Origin: Dromiciops gliroides
Taxonomy: Eukaryota > Chordata > Mammalia > Microbiotheria > Microbiotheriidae
Direction: 5' to 3'
Assembly: GCF_019393635.1 (NCBI RefSeq)
Contig: NC_057863.1
Coordinates: 39,730,357 to 39,794,356, forward strand
DNA: 64,000 bases
The notes beneath the pieces are model-generated. The model did not search any database. It was not told the origin of the DNA and saw only the letters and a program-made list of their open reading frames with translations. Positions 12,275 through 23,288 of the stretch are shown piece after piece. The first letter of the stretch is position 1; each line of letters begins with the position of its first letter. The position numbers and the translations under genes are program-made.

Positions 12275-12421
12275 GGGCAGCTAGATGGTGCAGTGGATAG
12301 AGCACCGGCCCTGGAGTCAGGAGTACCTGAGTTCAAATCCGGCCTCAGACACTTAACACTTACTAGCTGTGTGATCCTGGGCAAGTCACTTAACCCCCAT
12401 TGCCTCACTTAAAAAAAAAAG
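12275..12421 (+). mobile_element. WSINE1-like SINE
   Basis: Complete sense copy, GGGCAGCTAGATGGTGCAG through TTAACCCCCATTGCCTCA plus an A tail. Target duplication AGTTGCAGTATG (12,263-12,274) versus AGTTGGAGTATG (12,422-12,433), one mismatch. Confidence 0.93.
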
Positions 12422-12433
12422 AGTTGGAGTATG

Positions 12434-13109
12434 AGTATGACTATTTTTATAATTTCACCTACACCATCCCCAAGCATCCCTAGCAAAGCTTAGGGCATGG
12501 GGGCATCAAAGGCTAGAAAAAGGCCAAGTTTCCATGGGTTATGGTCGGTTATACTAGAAACAGGGATGCAAAAGTCATTAGTTTAGAGCAGGGTCGATAT
12601 CACCAGCCAATCTGGAGTTTTCCTAGGCAAATCACAAGATTTCATTCAGCTACAAACATACAGAGTGAGATGAGGAACCTGGCGGCAGGCAGGCAGGCTC
12701 AGACTGATGCTTTTTACCCCTGAGGCTCATTACTGATCAAGAGACACTGGAGTACAGTGAGCTGGATAAGTGCCCATGGTCATTTCATGATCAGGGTTTT
12801 GAGATGCAGACAAAAGGAAGTCTTCTGGAGCCCAGGTCTGGGTGATACTGACCCTACTAGACACATTCAATTAGTTCTTCTTTTCCTGCACAGTTTTCTT
12901 AGCCTGATTCTTGCTTCTCCTTTTAAAGGTATTTTGCTCTTGAACCCATAGAAAATAAGACATTTTTCACATATTTTCAGTTTCATGAAATCCAGATGTA
13001 ATTTTGCTCAGATATCTGGTGGATCTATGCATTTTTAATAAAGGAAATTAAACTAAACCCCCAGGCTATGTCTGTATGACATTCCCCGAGCAGCTTTAAA
13101 GTAGCAAAC
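12434..13109. other. No feature recognised
   Basis: Short open frames at 12,541-12,723 and 12,757-12,951 match no family I know and lack coding context. Confidence 0.35.
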
Positions 13110-13225
13110 AAACAGCTCTGGTTGAGGTTATATGACTTTTCCAAGGTCATGGAAGGAGGAAATAGCAGGATTAAAGGCCAGACATAGGACTCTGAAGCCA
13201 AGAGTCATTTCACTCCTCTCCCAAA
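13110..13225 (-). mobile_element. MIR-like fragment
   Basis: GACTTTTCCAAGGTCATGGA and CCAGACATAGGACTCTGAAG resemble an antisense MIR centre. Confidence 0.5.
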
Positions 13226-13499
13226 CTAGATACACAGAGGACTCACCTTATACTAACTCCTACCCAGGTACCTTTTACTCTACTCCATTGTAGCCATATT
13301 GTCTGCTCACTCATTTCAAATGTCCTGTACACTATATCACTGGCTATGTCAAAGCTTTCCCACCCACACCAAGAACGAGAACCATCACTTCTTTCTACTT
13401 CAGTTAGAAGGGATGTCAAACAAATGAGGTAATATTTGATACTAAAAATAATAAGAAACTATTGGCATTTATTGAATGGGGGGAAGGAGAGGAGGATAT

Positions 13500-14440
13500 G
13501 AACAGCTCATCTAGCTCAACCATAATCTGAATCCAAATGGCCTTGACAACATCTTCAACAAGAGATCATGAAGCTTCTTTTGCTAGAAGTACTGACTGGA
13601 GGGATCCCACATTTCCTGAAGGAGAACTATGGCAGCTCATTATATGACCCTTTGGGAACAATTCTACTTATTAGTAAGTTTTTTCCTGACTGTTGTAGCT
13701 CATTATAATTCTCCCTTTTCACACACACCCAACTACTCCTAGTTCTGCCCTCTGGAGCTAAGAACAACTCTTTCAAATGATGGGCTCTCAAATACTCAAA
13801 TATAGGGACCATGTCCTCCTTCCTTGTAATAGTCTCTTGGAGCAGCTAGGCAGTTCATTAGACAGAGTACAGTATTTGGCATTAGAAAGACCTGAGTTCA
13901 AATCCTATTTCATACAATTACTAAGTGTGTGACCTGGTGCAAATCACATGATCTCTCTCTGCCTCAGTTTCCTTATTTGCAAAATGACCACAATAATAGC
14001 ACCTTTTCACAGAGTGTTGTGAGGATAAAATGAGTTAATACATGTAAAGCACTTTGCAAAACTTAAAGCCCTATATGAATGCTAGCCGTGGCCACCACCA
14101 CCACCATCATCATCCAGCTGAAATATCCCCAAGTTCCTTCAAATCATTTTCTTTCCACATGGGCTCAGTGCTTGCTTTTATTAGCATTGTCCTTCTCTAC
14201 ATTTTCTCTATCTTGTCAATGTCCTTAAAATGTGGCATTTGTAACTGAACCTATTACTCTAACCCTACAAGAGTTCAAGGAAGTTATCATTGCCTTAAAT
14301 CCTGCACTCTATGCCTCTCAATTCAACCAAACAAAAAGAGCCTTTGTGGCAGGAACTCTGCTAAGCATCACCAATCTATGCAGTCTAAGATCATTCCCAC
14401 TCTCTTGGCTGCCCTATCACAACATTGACACTTGCTTAAG
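13500..14440 (-). mobile_element. L3/CR1 LINE relic, split by a SINE
   Basis: Antisense L3 text: CTAGTTCTGCCCTCTGGAGC near 13,739, then, after the SINE at 13,840-14,095, CTTGTCAATGTCCTTAAAAT near 14,213 and CTATGCCTCTCAATTC near 14,309. The order on both sides fits one element cut by the SINE. Confidence 0.65.
13840..14095 (+). mobile_element. CORE-SINE (THER/MAR1 type), near full length
   Basis: Head GGAGCAGCTAGGCAGTTCAT, B-box GAGTTCAAATCC, CCTCAGTTTCCTTATTTGC and tail TGTAAAGCACTTTGC. A (CCA)n/(TCA)n stretch follows. Confidence 0.85.
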
Positions 14441-15294
14441 TGAGAGAATCAGATTTGTTCTCCATATAGTCCAAAGGGGCTTCTTCCCTTCCCCCCACAT
14501 TCCTTCCTTTTCCTGCTGACTTAACAGTTAACAAGGAGAGGATACTCCCCTCAGATAGGAGCAGACTACATACATTATTCAAATCCTAGGGGCTTATCTC
14601 CCCCTCCACGATTTCTCTTCTTTTTCCTGCTGAGTAGTTTTCTAAAGTTAGATAACAACAAATAAAATCTTGGGGTCTGGCGGGGGTCGGGGTGTGGGGG
14701 GCAGAATCCTACATGTTTAGAAGTGTTGTGAAGAATGTGAATTCAGAGTAACCTGATAGGTGAATAGCAGGGGTACTTTGCATTAGATCTAGGACAAAAA
14801 AGGAAGTTTGCTGTGGCAAAGCACTCCACTCTTCTAGAGTGTGTCCCTTCTTGCAAGATAATAATAAAATGGCCTTCCTTCTTTGCACCAGATTGAGAGT
14901 CATGCCTCAGTTTGTCTGTTTCTATCACTAAGTAATAACGGAGAGAAAACCACCAAGTTGCAGATTTGTGTGCTTCTTTGCAGCAGCAACTGGTGCCACA
15001 ATATATCCTTTATTTTATCATTTGGGTACGCTGGCCACTGATGCCCTGCAGGCTGTAGCCCTGACCATTATCAGTACATTGTCTTTATGGGGTTCTATGG
15101 CCAAAATGATTCATCCCTGGTAATTTTCCTTGTGGTAAGGACCCTTGCTGAGCTTAGCTAGGCTGGTTCTTAAGTGGTAGACCTATAGGCTACTGTCAAC
15201 TCCTGCTCAGAGCATTTCCCATTTGGTAGGATTGGATAGTACCTGCTCTCTCTGCCATTCTAGCATCGAAAAGCTCCCTTCCTTAATGAGATAT
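14441..15294. other. No gene or repeat recognised
   Basis: Unique-looking apart from the G-rich motif listed separately. Two overlapping minus frames near 14,709-14,928 have no recognisable domain. Confidence 0.35.
14672..14701 (+). other. Possible G-quadruplex motif
   Basis: Four G runs of 4 to 6 bases in 30 bp, separated by loops of at most five bases (runs at 14,672, 14,682, 14,688 and 14,696). This meets the usual sequence rule for an intramolecular quadruplex. No promoter or gene is visible next to it. Confidence 0.6.
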
Positions 15295-15308
15295 CAGAGT
15301 AGGATTTC

Positions 15309-15466
15309 TTTGTTTGTTTGTTTTTGGTTATTGTGGGACAATGAGGGTTAAGTGACTTGCCCAGAGTCACACAGCTAGTAAGTGTCAAGTATCTGAGGCC
15401 GGATTTGAACTCAGGTTCTCCTGAATCCAGGGCCGGTGCTTTATCCACTGTGCCACCTAGCTGCCC
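15309..15466 (-). mobile_element. WSINE1-like SINE
   Basis: Complete antisense copy. Perfect 14-bp target duplication CAGAGTAGGATTTC at 15,295-15,308 and 15,467-15,480. Confidence 0.95.
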
Positions 15467-15609
15467 CAGAGTAGGATTTCAATGGAGAAATGCATTTGAA
15501 AAATATTACTCTATGCTGAAAGTCACAGAAGACTTAATTCTCTAAATAACTAAAATGGAGTATCACATTATAGACTTTGGAGTGGAACACGGTGAGTTTG
15601 AGCAGAGCA

Positions 15610-15850
15610 GGTAGCTAGGCAGCAAAAAGCTGTTAGGTAGCCAAGGACAGAGAGCCCTGAAATTGAAATCAGGAAGACCTGAGTTCAAACCCTGCCTCAG
15701 ACACCAACTAACTATACTCTGGTTAAGTTTCTTCATTTCTGTCTGCTTCCACATCCTCATTTGCACAATGGAGATAATAAGAGCACCTACCTCCCAGGGT
15801 TGCTGTGAGGATCAAATGATACCACATCTGTAAATCCCTCAGAAATCCTT
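15610..15850 (+). mobile_element. CORE-SINE (THER/MAR1 type), near full length
   Basis: Motifs in order: GACCTGAGTTCAAACCCTG, CACAATGGAGATAATAAGAG, CACCTACCTCCCAGGGTTGC, TGTGAGGATCAAATGATACC. Confidence 0.85.
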
Positions 15851-16038
15851 AAAGTGGTATCTCCATTATGAAAGAAAACTGCATTGAAGGATGTCATCAA
15901 GGAAATATAGGCATGAAAACAAAGATGCATGTGGTATGTGGTGACAGTGAGGGATGACCCATGGACAGCCTGTGCACTCCACTGGGGATCCCTATTATGA
16001 CAGGAGAAAATAAGAAAAGCAAAAGAACCTTCTGCCCC

Positions 16039-16076
<38 letters not shown>
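16039..16076 (+). repeat. (CA)n microsatellite
   Basis: About 18 CA units. Minus-strand Cys/Val-rich frames here are repeat artefacts. Confidence 0.95.
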
Positions 16077-16080
<4 letters not shown>

Positions 16081-16405
16081 CTGGGTATATTCATCCCTTT
16101 GTTCAACTTTGGGTAGGACATGGACAAGTGAAACATGAGTGGGCTGAAATATGTGTCATTGGAGTGAGTGCCCATCTGGTTGTGACCATGGATCCATTTG
16201 TATATTGGAAAATTAGGTACTATAATAGCTATGCCATGTCCTTCTCCAAAAAATAATGGTGACCTGGCCAACTGGTGCTGAACTTCTGTACCCTTTGTTA
16301 GGATGGTGTTCAGATGACCATCCATCTTTGAACTCATGATCACATTTGTCAGGGCCTGCCAGATCCTGCATTATACTGATGTAGCTTTTGAGGGCCAACA
16401 TAAAG

Positions 16406-16406
<1 letters not shown>

Positions 16407-16465
<59 letters not shown>

Positions 16466-16507
16466 TGATAGATAGATAGCTACATAGATACATAGATAGA
16501 TAGATAC

Positions 16508-16569
<62 letters not shown>

Positions 16570-16572
16570 GAT
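16407..16572 (+). repeat. (GATA)n microsatellite with interruptions
   Basis: About 40 tetranucleotide units broken by GATT, GCTACATA and GATACATA variants near 16,463-16,510. The long Tyr/Leu/Ser/Ile minus frame is an artefact of this repeat. Confidence 0.97.
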
Positions 16573-16602
16573 AGAGGAGAAAGAAACAAACAAACAAACA
16601 AA

Positions 16603-16675
16603 GAGGGGAGGGAGGGAAGGAAGGAAGGAAGGAAGGAAGGAAGGAAGGAAGGAAGGAAGGAAGGAAGGAAGGAAG
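16603..16675 (+). repeat. (GGAA)n microsatellite
   Basis: About 16 GGAA units, preceded by (CAAA)n at 16,586-16,600 and a GGGAGGGAGG bridge. Together with the GATA array it forms one compound tract. Confidence 0.97.
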
Positions 16676-16677
16676 AA

Positions 16678-16990
16678 TGAGTATTTAAGTGGTAACTCCA
16701 TGCCAGGCACCATGGTAAGTGTTGGAAATAAAATTTCAAGCTAAAATGACAATCTTTGCCTTCTAGGAGCTGATATTCTAACAGGGAGTGGTGGGATGGA
16801 GAAATAGTCAGCAGAGTTATAGGCTGGTCTAGATGTTAAAAGAACATTTCTGGCATAGATACTTCATCAAATAGGTGTTTTAGGAATAAATCATCAAGTA
16901 AAGAAAGAAATTATGGGGATGGAGGCATTGCCACTATGAAAAGAAGGTCTAGAGTAGAGGGAGAGAGGAGGTCTCTGGCACAAAGGGCTG
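16678..16990 (+). mobile_element. Unassigned dispersed repeat, copy 3
   Basis: CATGCCAGGCACCATGGTAA, TGCCTTCTAGGAGCTGATAT and TTCTAACAGGG follow the family order. The GGAA microsatellite abuts its 5' end. Confidence 0.6.
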
Positions 16991-17804
16991 AGGAATCTCA
17001 GGAACACGCATTTCTTCCTATTTTCTATTTGGGCCCACAATATGCCCATAGGGCGACAGCTCTGCCATGGGCTGATTGATCCAGGTTTTATTGCAGAAGA
17101 GGATTTGCAGCATGAACTTCTGCTCTGTGACTTTTAAATACTTTCCTGATGGTGAGATTTCCCTTAGAAGCAGATGTCACAGGCACATTTTCACAAACCA
17201 TTCCATTACAACTATATTTGGGATCATGATCATGAGGGTTTCCATTTAAGAGGGTCTTCTTCACACTGTTTTATTGGAAAGAGCAAGTTATTATGATGAT
17301 GTCCCATCAGTAGGACTTGCAAAATATACCCTCAACCACCAGACACACCAATGCTATGGTGTATGAAGCTAGGATTAAGGAGAAAAAGATTTCACTACAG
17401 ACAGAGGAATTTAGCCTTCTTTCTATTGCATTTGAAAGCATGATGAAGCCTTCTTAGAATAATGTTGTAGAATACATACAATTATGTATGTATGCATGTA
17501 TTTATATGTATGTGTATATAATATACATGTGTGTATGTTTATAATTACAAAAAGAACCAAATATTTTGAACTATAGTTACCAAAATATATATTTTAGGTT
17601 CATGGTTCCCAGCTTAAGGACCCTTGCAAAGGGAGTCAATGCTTAATACTTAGGGTATCTAAACGGAAAATAACTTCAGAGATGTACAGCAGCCAGATAC
17701 CTAGCCATTGACTAATGCCTGGCAGTGATTGGTCAATTAGGAGAGTGTGCCCTGTTAAAAAGGTTCTTTCCATCACAATGTGTTGTGTTGTATTGTTTGT
17801 TTTT
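16991..17804. other. Mostly unassigned
   Basis: A TATG/TATA-rich stretch lies at 17,480-17,545. No gene or named repeat seen. Confidence 0.4.
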
Positions 17805-17808
17805 TAAG

Positions 17809-18466
17809 TGACAGGTCCTATTGTCTTTTGGCACAACAGTGAAGGTTGTCGTTTGAAATATATTGGGGGTGTGTATCCCTGTCCTAAGATATTGGGGAGC
17901 TTAGCTGGAGTTTCTAACTAATATATTGCTACTTATAAATTAGAGGTTACTGCACCAGTCTTGGCATTAAACATTTATTAAATCATATTAAATGTTAGTA
18001 AAAAGAGAGCACATGGCTCCCAAAGTTCAGGAGCCCTACATTACTGAGATAGAGAGAAGAGATGGGGCTGTTTGGCTGCATCCTCCAGAGACCGAGCCAA
18101 GAGAGAGAGTCAGAGAGTATAAGTTTCCCGAGGTCCAGAGGAGAAGCAGTTCTTACACACTGCTCAAAGCCAATTGGCTAGCATCATTCAAATCTATTAG
18201 TTTACTAGGCTTGAGTGTAGTCCATATTAAAATGAGCAGTACATGCTGAGGTCAGAGTCCAGAGGACAGACCCTCTGAGGGGAAACGTCTTTCAGGTAGG
18301 TATGGTTTTAATCTCTATTTTCTACTGAGTGTTTGAGTCAGTCCAATCCCCAGGTTTACTGACCCTGGGCTGGCCTTAAAAGAGTTCAGGCAAGGCTCCC
18401 TCAAGTGTGGGGGGGTCTTGAGTGGAGGACCTCTGGGTCCCCCAAAACTCCATTATTTTTCTCACA
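17809..18466 (-). mobile_element. Solo endogenous-retrovirus LTR
   Basis: The 658-bp unit reads TG...CA on either strand and is flanked by TAAG at 17,805-17,808 and 18,467-18,470, a 4-bp target duplication. On the minus strand the order fits an LTR: U3 start TGTGAGAAAAATAATGG, a CCAAT box in GCCAATTGGC (18,169-18,178), a TATA-like TTATACT near 18,116-18,122, then AATAAA at 17,974-17,979. No internal sequence is attached, so it is a solo LTR left by recombination. The family is not recognised. The 85-codon plus frame inside is not supported. Confidence 0.7.
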
Positions 18467-18831
18467 TAAGTATTTGAAAAAGAACATTGATCTTAAGAAA
18501 TGAAGAGTAAAGAGAGGCATAATTTAAGGCTTTGCCAGGAATGACAAATAATATTGAAATGCAAATATCCTTAACATGGGCCCATCCTAGGTAAAGTTTT
18601 ATAATAAGAGAAATGATCAATTATGATAGAAGGGTATCAAGGTGGAGTAGAATGAGTGACAGGCTCTTCATTGGGAAATATGGTCTGGGTCCCTGGCTCT
18701 GACACTTACTGACTATAATCTCAGACAAGTCATGTCCTTCAGATGTGTACTTGAATGAATAATCAATGAACCTATTCATATGGTATTCTCAAAATAGTGC
18801 AACAGGAGTCACATTTCACTTTGATTGCACT

Positions 18832-18992
18832 TGTTGGGGAGCAGCTAGGAGGCAAAGTAGATAAAGCACCAGCCCTGGATTCAGGAGTACCTGAGTTCAA
18901 ATCTGGCCTCGGACACTTGACACTAGCTGTGTGACCTTGGGCAAATCACTTAACACTCATTGCCCCACCAAAAAATAAAAATAAAATAATGG
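18832..18992 (+). mobile_element. WSINE1-like SINE
   Basis: Sense copy with head GGAGCAGCTAGGAGGCAAAG and an A-rich tail. Target duplication TTGATTGCACT (18,821-18,831) versus TTGATTGCTCT (18,993-19,003). Confidence 0.88.
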
Positions 18993-19003
18993 TTGATTGC
19001 TCT

Positions 19004-19915
19004 TATGCAACTCTGGAACATTCATTCCCACATGGTCTTGGGGTAGATTTGATTATGGGGTCCATGCTTAATTTGCCATTGTTTGAATCAATTGTAAAGA
19101 AGTTCAGTAGCATGCTCTAGAAGGACAGAGTTCAGTGACAGATTTTGAAATGGATTTCATAGAACAGTGCATAGTAATAAAAAGGAAATTATTATTTTTG
19201 TAAGGATGATTTCCATCCTTCTGCCCTTTCCAACCATAGCACCAACAATGACTCAGTGTGGCTCTAAACCAAATACTGTAACATTGTTTACTTCACACCT
19301 AATGCCCTTTTTGGCAGTCACCAAGACAGCATCATCAACAGTACTTTTCCCAATGCCTATGGTCAGCACTACTAAATATATTCTCAAATAAACCATGGGA
19401 AAAGAAAACCTCCCCTCTAACACTAACCTGTGGGTGGAGACTCTGGGAATCCATTCTGTGAAATGCCAGGACACTGTCAAGTTATTTCTGAGAAAGGAGC
19501 TGGGAACTCTTGTCATGTGGATTTTTGTACCTCTAAAATTCTGGTGCCCTTAAGCAAAAATCCAGCCACTTTACTCTAATTTTGACTCTGTTTGAACATC
19601 AAACATGAATAATGTGTTAAAACCTAGGATGAAACAGCTAATGTTTCTGCATTTTTGGTTCCTTTCTTGAATCAACAATTTTATAGCTACAAGTTTTTTG
19701 GAAGTCATGTGATAATTTTACCCCAAAATAGTAATATAACTTGGTTGATTAGAATTTGGTAGGACTCCTGTCAAGGTCACAGACTCAATCATTCTGAGTC
19801 ACCTTGTTTTATCCTATTCCATATGCAGAGCTCACCATTACCTCTATTTATCACAAGAAAGGATGACTATGAGTATGTATATGAGAAATTTAATTAATGA
19901 GTATGAGAAAATTAC
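19004..19915. other. No feature recognised
   Basis: Overlapping frames on both strands near 19,167-19,516 show no known domain. Confidence 0.35.
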
Positions 19916-20048
19916 CTAATTGGCAAGTATTTAGTAATCCCCTAATATGGGACAGGCACTATGCTAGGAGCTGAAGATGCAAAATCAAAATTGAAACAAT
20001 CTTTAATCTCAAGGAACAAATATCCTAGTGCAAAACACCACAGTGTAA
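19916..20048 (+). mobile_element. Unassigned dispersed repeat, copy 4
   Basis: GGACAGGCACTATGCTAGGA and CTTTAATCTCAAGGAACAAA match the start of the family. Confidence 0.5.
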
Positions 20049-20049
20049 A

Positions 20050-20205
20050 AAGATTCATGCTGAATCTAGAGAAAAAGACCCAGGGTTTAAATGACTTACT
20101 ATCTATGGGAGCTAAGGAAATCATTTAACATTTCTGAACCTCGGTTTCCTCTTATATAAATTGAGGGATTTAAACTAGATGTCCTCTAAGTTTCCTTCCA
20201 ATTGT
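20050..20205 (+). mobile_element. MIR-like CORE-SINE
   Basis: GACCCAGGGTTTAAATGACT, CATTTAACATTTCTGAACCT and GGTTTCCTCTTATATAAATT in sense order. Confidence 0.6.
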
Positions 20206-21191
20206 TTAGAACCATCTTCCTTACAGAATTAGCCATCACAAGCACATACTCTGCTGCCACTGGGTCAGTAGCATTGTCCTTGCTACGTTTGCCTCCAGGG
20301 TAAGGAACCAGCTAGCCATGTACATTATGAACACATTCTGATGTTGGGTATTTGGTGTTCTTTTATAGTATTTGGAACAAAGGCATTGTGTCCATTTCTT
20401 TCACTTTTTGTGTAAATGACATCTTCTCTTTCTTGGTTTTTCAAAGATAATTGCAAAGACACTGTGGAGGGGGAGCTAAGATCTGCTGTATAACTGTGGC
20501 TGAATATTCAGTGCTTAAAGAACTGTATTTTACATAACATCTGTTAAAAGCATAATCATGTAACAGGGCACAGTTCTAATGGATGTAATCCTTAAAATAT
20601 CCCATCTAAATTTAAAATTTCTGTTTTGCATAATGGACAAAATCTTGACACCAAGAGTAATCCTCATTGAAGGAGAAGAATAAGGTAGAATTGGCATGTG
20701 TGGTATTGTATACATTTGCTAAATCTACATGTAAATAACAATTTTGTCACCATGCTTCCCTTTGCATGCAAAAATCAGAAACAATGCCTCAGGAAAGTCA
20801 ATCTTTTACACATACTCTGAGTTGGAAGGGTCTTCAGAAGCCATCTCTTCCAAGCTATACTTGAACCAATGGCCCCTATAAAACACCCCTACACAAGTGG
20901 TAATACACTCTTGAAGATATCTGGCAACAGGGAAGCCACTATTTCATAAAGCTGCTGATTCCCCACTAAATTTTCCTAAAGATCCCTCTTTGCACCTATC
21001 ACACACTGCTCCTTGTCCTGTCCTTTGGGGGCAAGCTGAATGATTTTAAATTCTTTTACAATTTAAAAATCTTCATATACTTGAAAGATATCTATCATTT
21101 CTTCCTGCAGCAGTTATCTTTTCCAGGCTAAACATTCCTAATTCCTTGGACCACACTATACATGGTATGTACACCTTTCATCATCCTATTC

Positions 21192-21347
21192 TCTCTCTCT
21201 CTCTCTCTCTCTCTGGGGCAATGAGAGTTAAGTGACTTGCCCAGGGTCACACAGCTAGTAAGTTTCAAGTGCCTAAGGCTGGATTTGAACTCAGGTCCTC
21301 TTGACTCTAAGGCCAGTGCTTTATCTGCTATGCTACCTAGCTGCCCC
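21192..21347 (-). mobile_element. WSINE1-like SINE, distal unit of a two-SINE insertion
   Basis: Antisense copy whose A-rich tail is replaced by a (CT)n run on the + strand, next to the left target duplication CATCCTATTC (21,182-21,191). No matching duplication follows its head. Confidence 0.9.
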
Positions 21348-21448
21348 CAAAACAAAAAGGTCATTATCCAGGCAATTCATATTCTTCTTGAATGATTCAC
21401 AGAGGACTTTTATAGAATTTACTTCTATATCCTGGGATAATGTTACTT
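21348..21448. other. Spacer between the two linked SINEs
   Basis: About 100 bp of unique-looking sequence lying inside a single target-site duplication pair. It is not L3, although L3 flanks both sides. It appears to have been carried in with the SINEs. Confidence 0.55.
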
Positions 21449-21602
21449 TTCTTTTTCTTTTCTTTTAAATGGGGCAATGAGGATTAAGTGACTTGCCCAG
21501 GGTCACACAGCTAGTAAGTGTCAAGTGTCTGAGACCAGATTTGAACTCAGGTCCTTCTGAATCCAGGGCTAGTGATTTATCCACTGTGCCACCTAGCTGC
21601 CC
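21449..21602 (-). mobile_element. WSINE1-like SINE, proximal unit of a two-SINE insertion
   Basis: Complete antisense copy with a T/CTTTT-rich tail on the + strand. Its head is followed by the right target duplication CATCCTATTC (21,603-21,612), and none precedes its tail. Confidence 0.92.
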
Positions 21603-21729
21603 CATCCTATTCACTCTCAACTGGAACTTGAAAAAGACACTCCATGTCATATTATATTGTTCCTCCCTTTCGTGGTTGAAATCCTTGAGAAATGTGTTTA
21701 TACTTGCTGCCTCTACTTCCCATTCTCTC

Positions 21730-23035
21730 ACTCTCCTCTAAACCCCCTTCAATCTGACTTCTAAACTTACTACTCCAGGTACTGCCTCCAATATGATCAG
21801 TGATATCATAATTACCAAATCTAATGGCCTCCTCTTAGCCTTCACTCTTCCTGACCTCTCTGGAGTAGCTTGCACTGTTACATACCTTCTCCTGAATACT
21901 ATCTCTCTTCAGAATTTGTATAATACTATTCTCCCTCTTAGTTCTGCTCCTACCTCTCTGACTACTCCTTCTGTCTCCATTTTTGGATCATCGTCCATGT
22001 CACTTGCATTGTGGATATCCTAAGTCATTCTGTCCAAGGCCTTCTTTTCTGTTCTCTTTATTCTTTCTTAGTCGTGAGAATTAATCTTCTATGAGTTAAT
22101 TATTATTTATATGTAGATGATTGCTAGATCTATTTATCTAACCCTAGTTGGACAAACATCATATTTTACCCAAAGTCCACCACTCTTTTAAACTTCCCTA
22201 TTTTTATCCAGGGAACCACCATCTTTCCAATCTCCCAGTTTCACAAATTCATTATTATCTTCACTTTTCCTCACCCCACAAATCCAATCAGTTGTCAAAT
22301 CTTGTAATTTTTATCTCCACATCTCTTGAATATGTCCTCTTCCCCCAATTAACATAGCCTCAAACCCAATTAAACTCTCTCCACCTCTCACCTGGATTAA
22401 TTCAATACCCTTTTAATTTTTCTCCCTGCCTCAAAACTTTCTCTTCTCTAATATAATTTCTGTGTACTCACCAGGAACCTATGGGAAACTTTCCTTCTCC
22501 AACCAGGTGCTAGTCTTTGTAGCAAAGGCCATGGTATCCCGTATCTGTTTTGTATGCATCTGGATAAAACTTTAGAATGGTTTAGATTGGGTTGTCCCAT
22601 AGAGTAACTTTCCTAAAGAACAGGCCTAACCATTAGAATTTTCCAACTTAGTAGAATCCAGTGGTTTTCTGTTACCTCTATGAACCAATATCATCTCCTC
22701 TGTCTTGGCATTTAAAGGACACAATTTGCTTTCTTCTTCCTCTCTAGTCTTCTCATATATTACTACTCTCTATGAACTGTATGGCCCAGCAATAGCTGTC
22801 TACTTACTTGCTGCTCATCACACATGTTATGCCACCTCCCAAATACATGGATTTGCACTAGTCATACCTTGCTCCCCCTCATTACTCCACCTTGAGTTCC
22901 TTCAAAATCCAGCTAAAGCAGCAATTCTGCAGGAATCTTTCTTTGTCCCATTAGCTGCTAGGGCCTTCCCAACAAAGTCTATACTATCCCCATTTTCTAC
23001 TTTTTATTCCTCTTGAATAAAACTGTGGAGAATGA
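21730..23035 (+). mobile_element. L2 LINE, reverse-transcriptase region to 3' end
   Basis: Sense L2 relic. The frame at 21,793 gives ITKSNGLLLAF and DLSGVACTVTYLLL, resembling the L2 reverse transcriptase around its first catalytic motif, with the aspartate-containing AFDTVDH block decayed. Codons for YVDD, the second catalytic box, are at 22,110-22,121. ATCCAATCAGTTGTCAAATC near 22,281 and AAAGAACAGGCCTAACCATT near 22,614 continue the order. About 150 bp near 22,455-22,605 do not fit and may be a later insertion. Frames are broken and it is inactive. Confidence 0.7.
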
Positions 23036-23264
23036 GTTGGCTTAGGGTCATCCTCTGGAGTATACATGGAACTGACCTGAGCTCCATTGGTTAATTCCAG
23101 TGATGCATGTGGCTCAGGGAGGAAGGACATGCATGTTAAGAAGATAAAGCAAGGTCTCCATTGTGTCCTCGGTCCCATTGAGCATGTCGACACTCTGGGA
23201 AGCTCTCTTAAATTGCTCATGAGGAAGAGAAGGGATGAGAAGGAAACGGGAGGGGGAGAGCGAC

Positions 23265-23288
23265 GGGGGGGGGGGGGGGGGGGGGGGG
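23265..23288 (+). repeat. Homopolymeric G run (24 G)
   Basis: Twenty-four consecutive G residues at the 3'-tail side of an antisense CORE-SINE. Pro-rich minus frames through it are artefacts. The exact length may be a sequencing or assembly estimate. Confidence 0.85.

Larger units (their letters stand above)
20815..21660 (-). mobile_element. L3/CR1 LINE relic carrying a two-SINE insertion
   Basis: Antisense L3 text: TGAGTTGGAAGGGTCTTCAG, TTCCAGGCTAAACATTCC and CACCTTTCATCATCCTATTC up to 21,191. It resumes at 21,613 with ACTCTCAACTGG, the expected next L3 sequence. The intervening 411 bp are the insertion described separately. Confidence 0.7.

Noticed and set aside
16384-16675. CRISPR-like repeated array
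   Set aside because: Tetranucleotide microsatellites without repeat-spacer structure, in a vertebrate genome.
16349-16739. Minus-strand frames of up to 122 codons rich in Tyr, Leu, Ser and Ile
   Set aside because: Direct translation of GATA and GGAA microsatellites.
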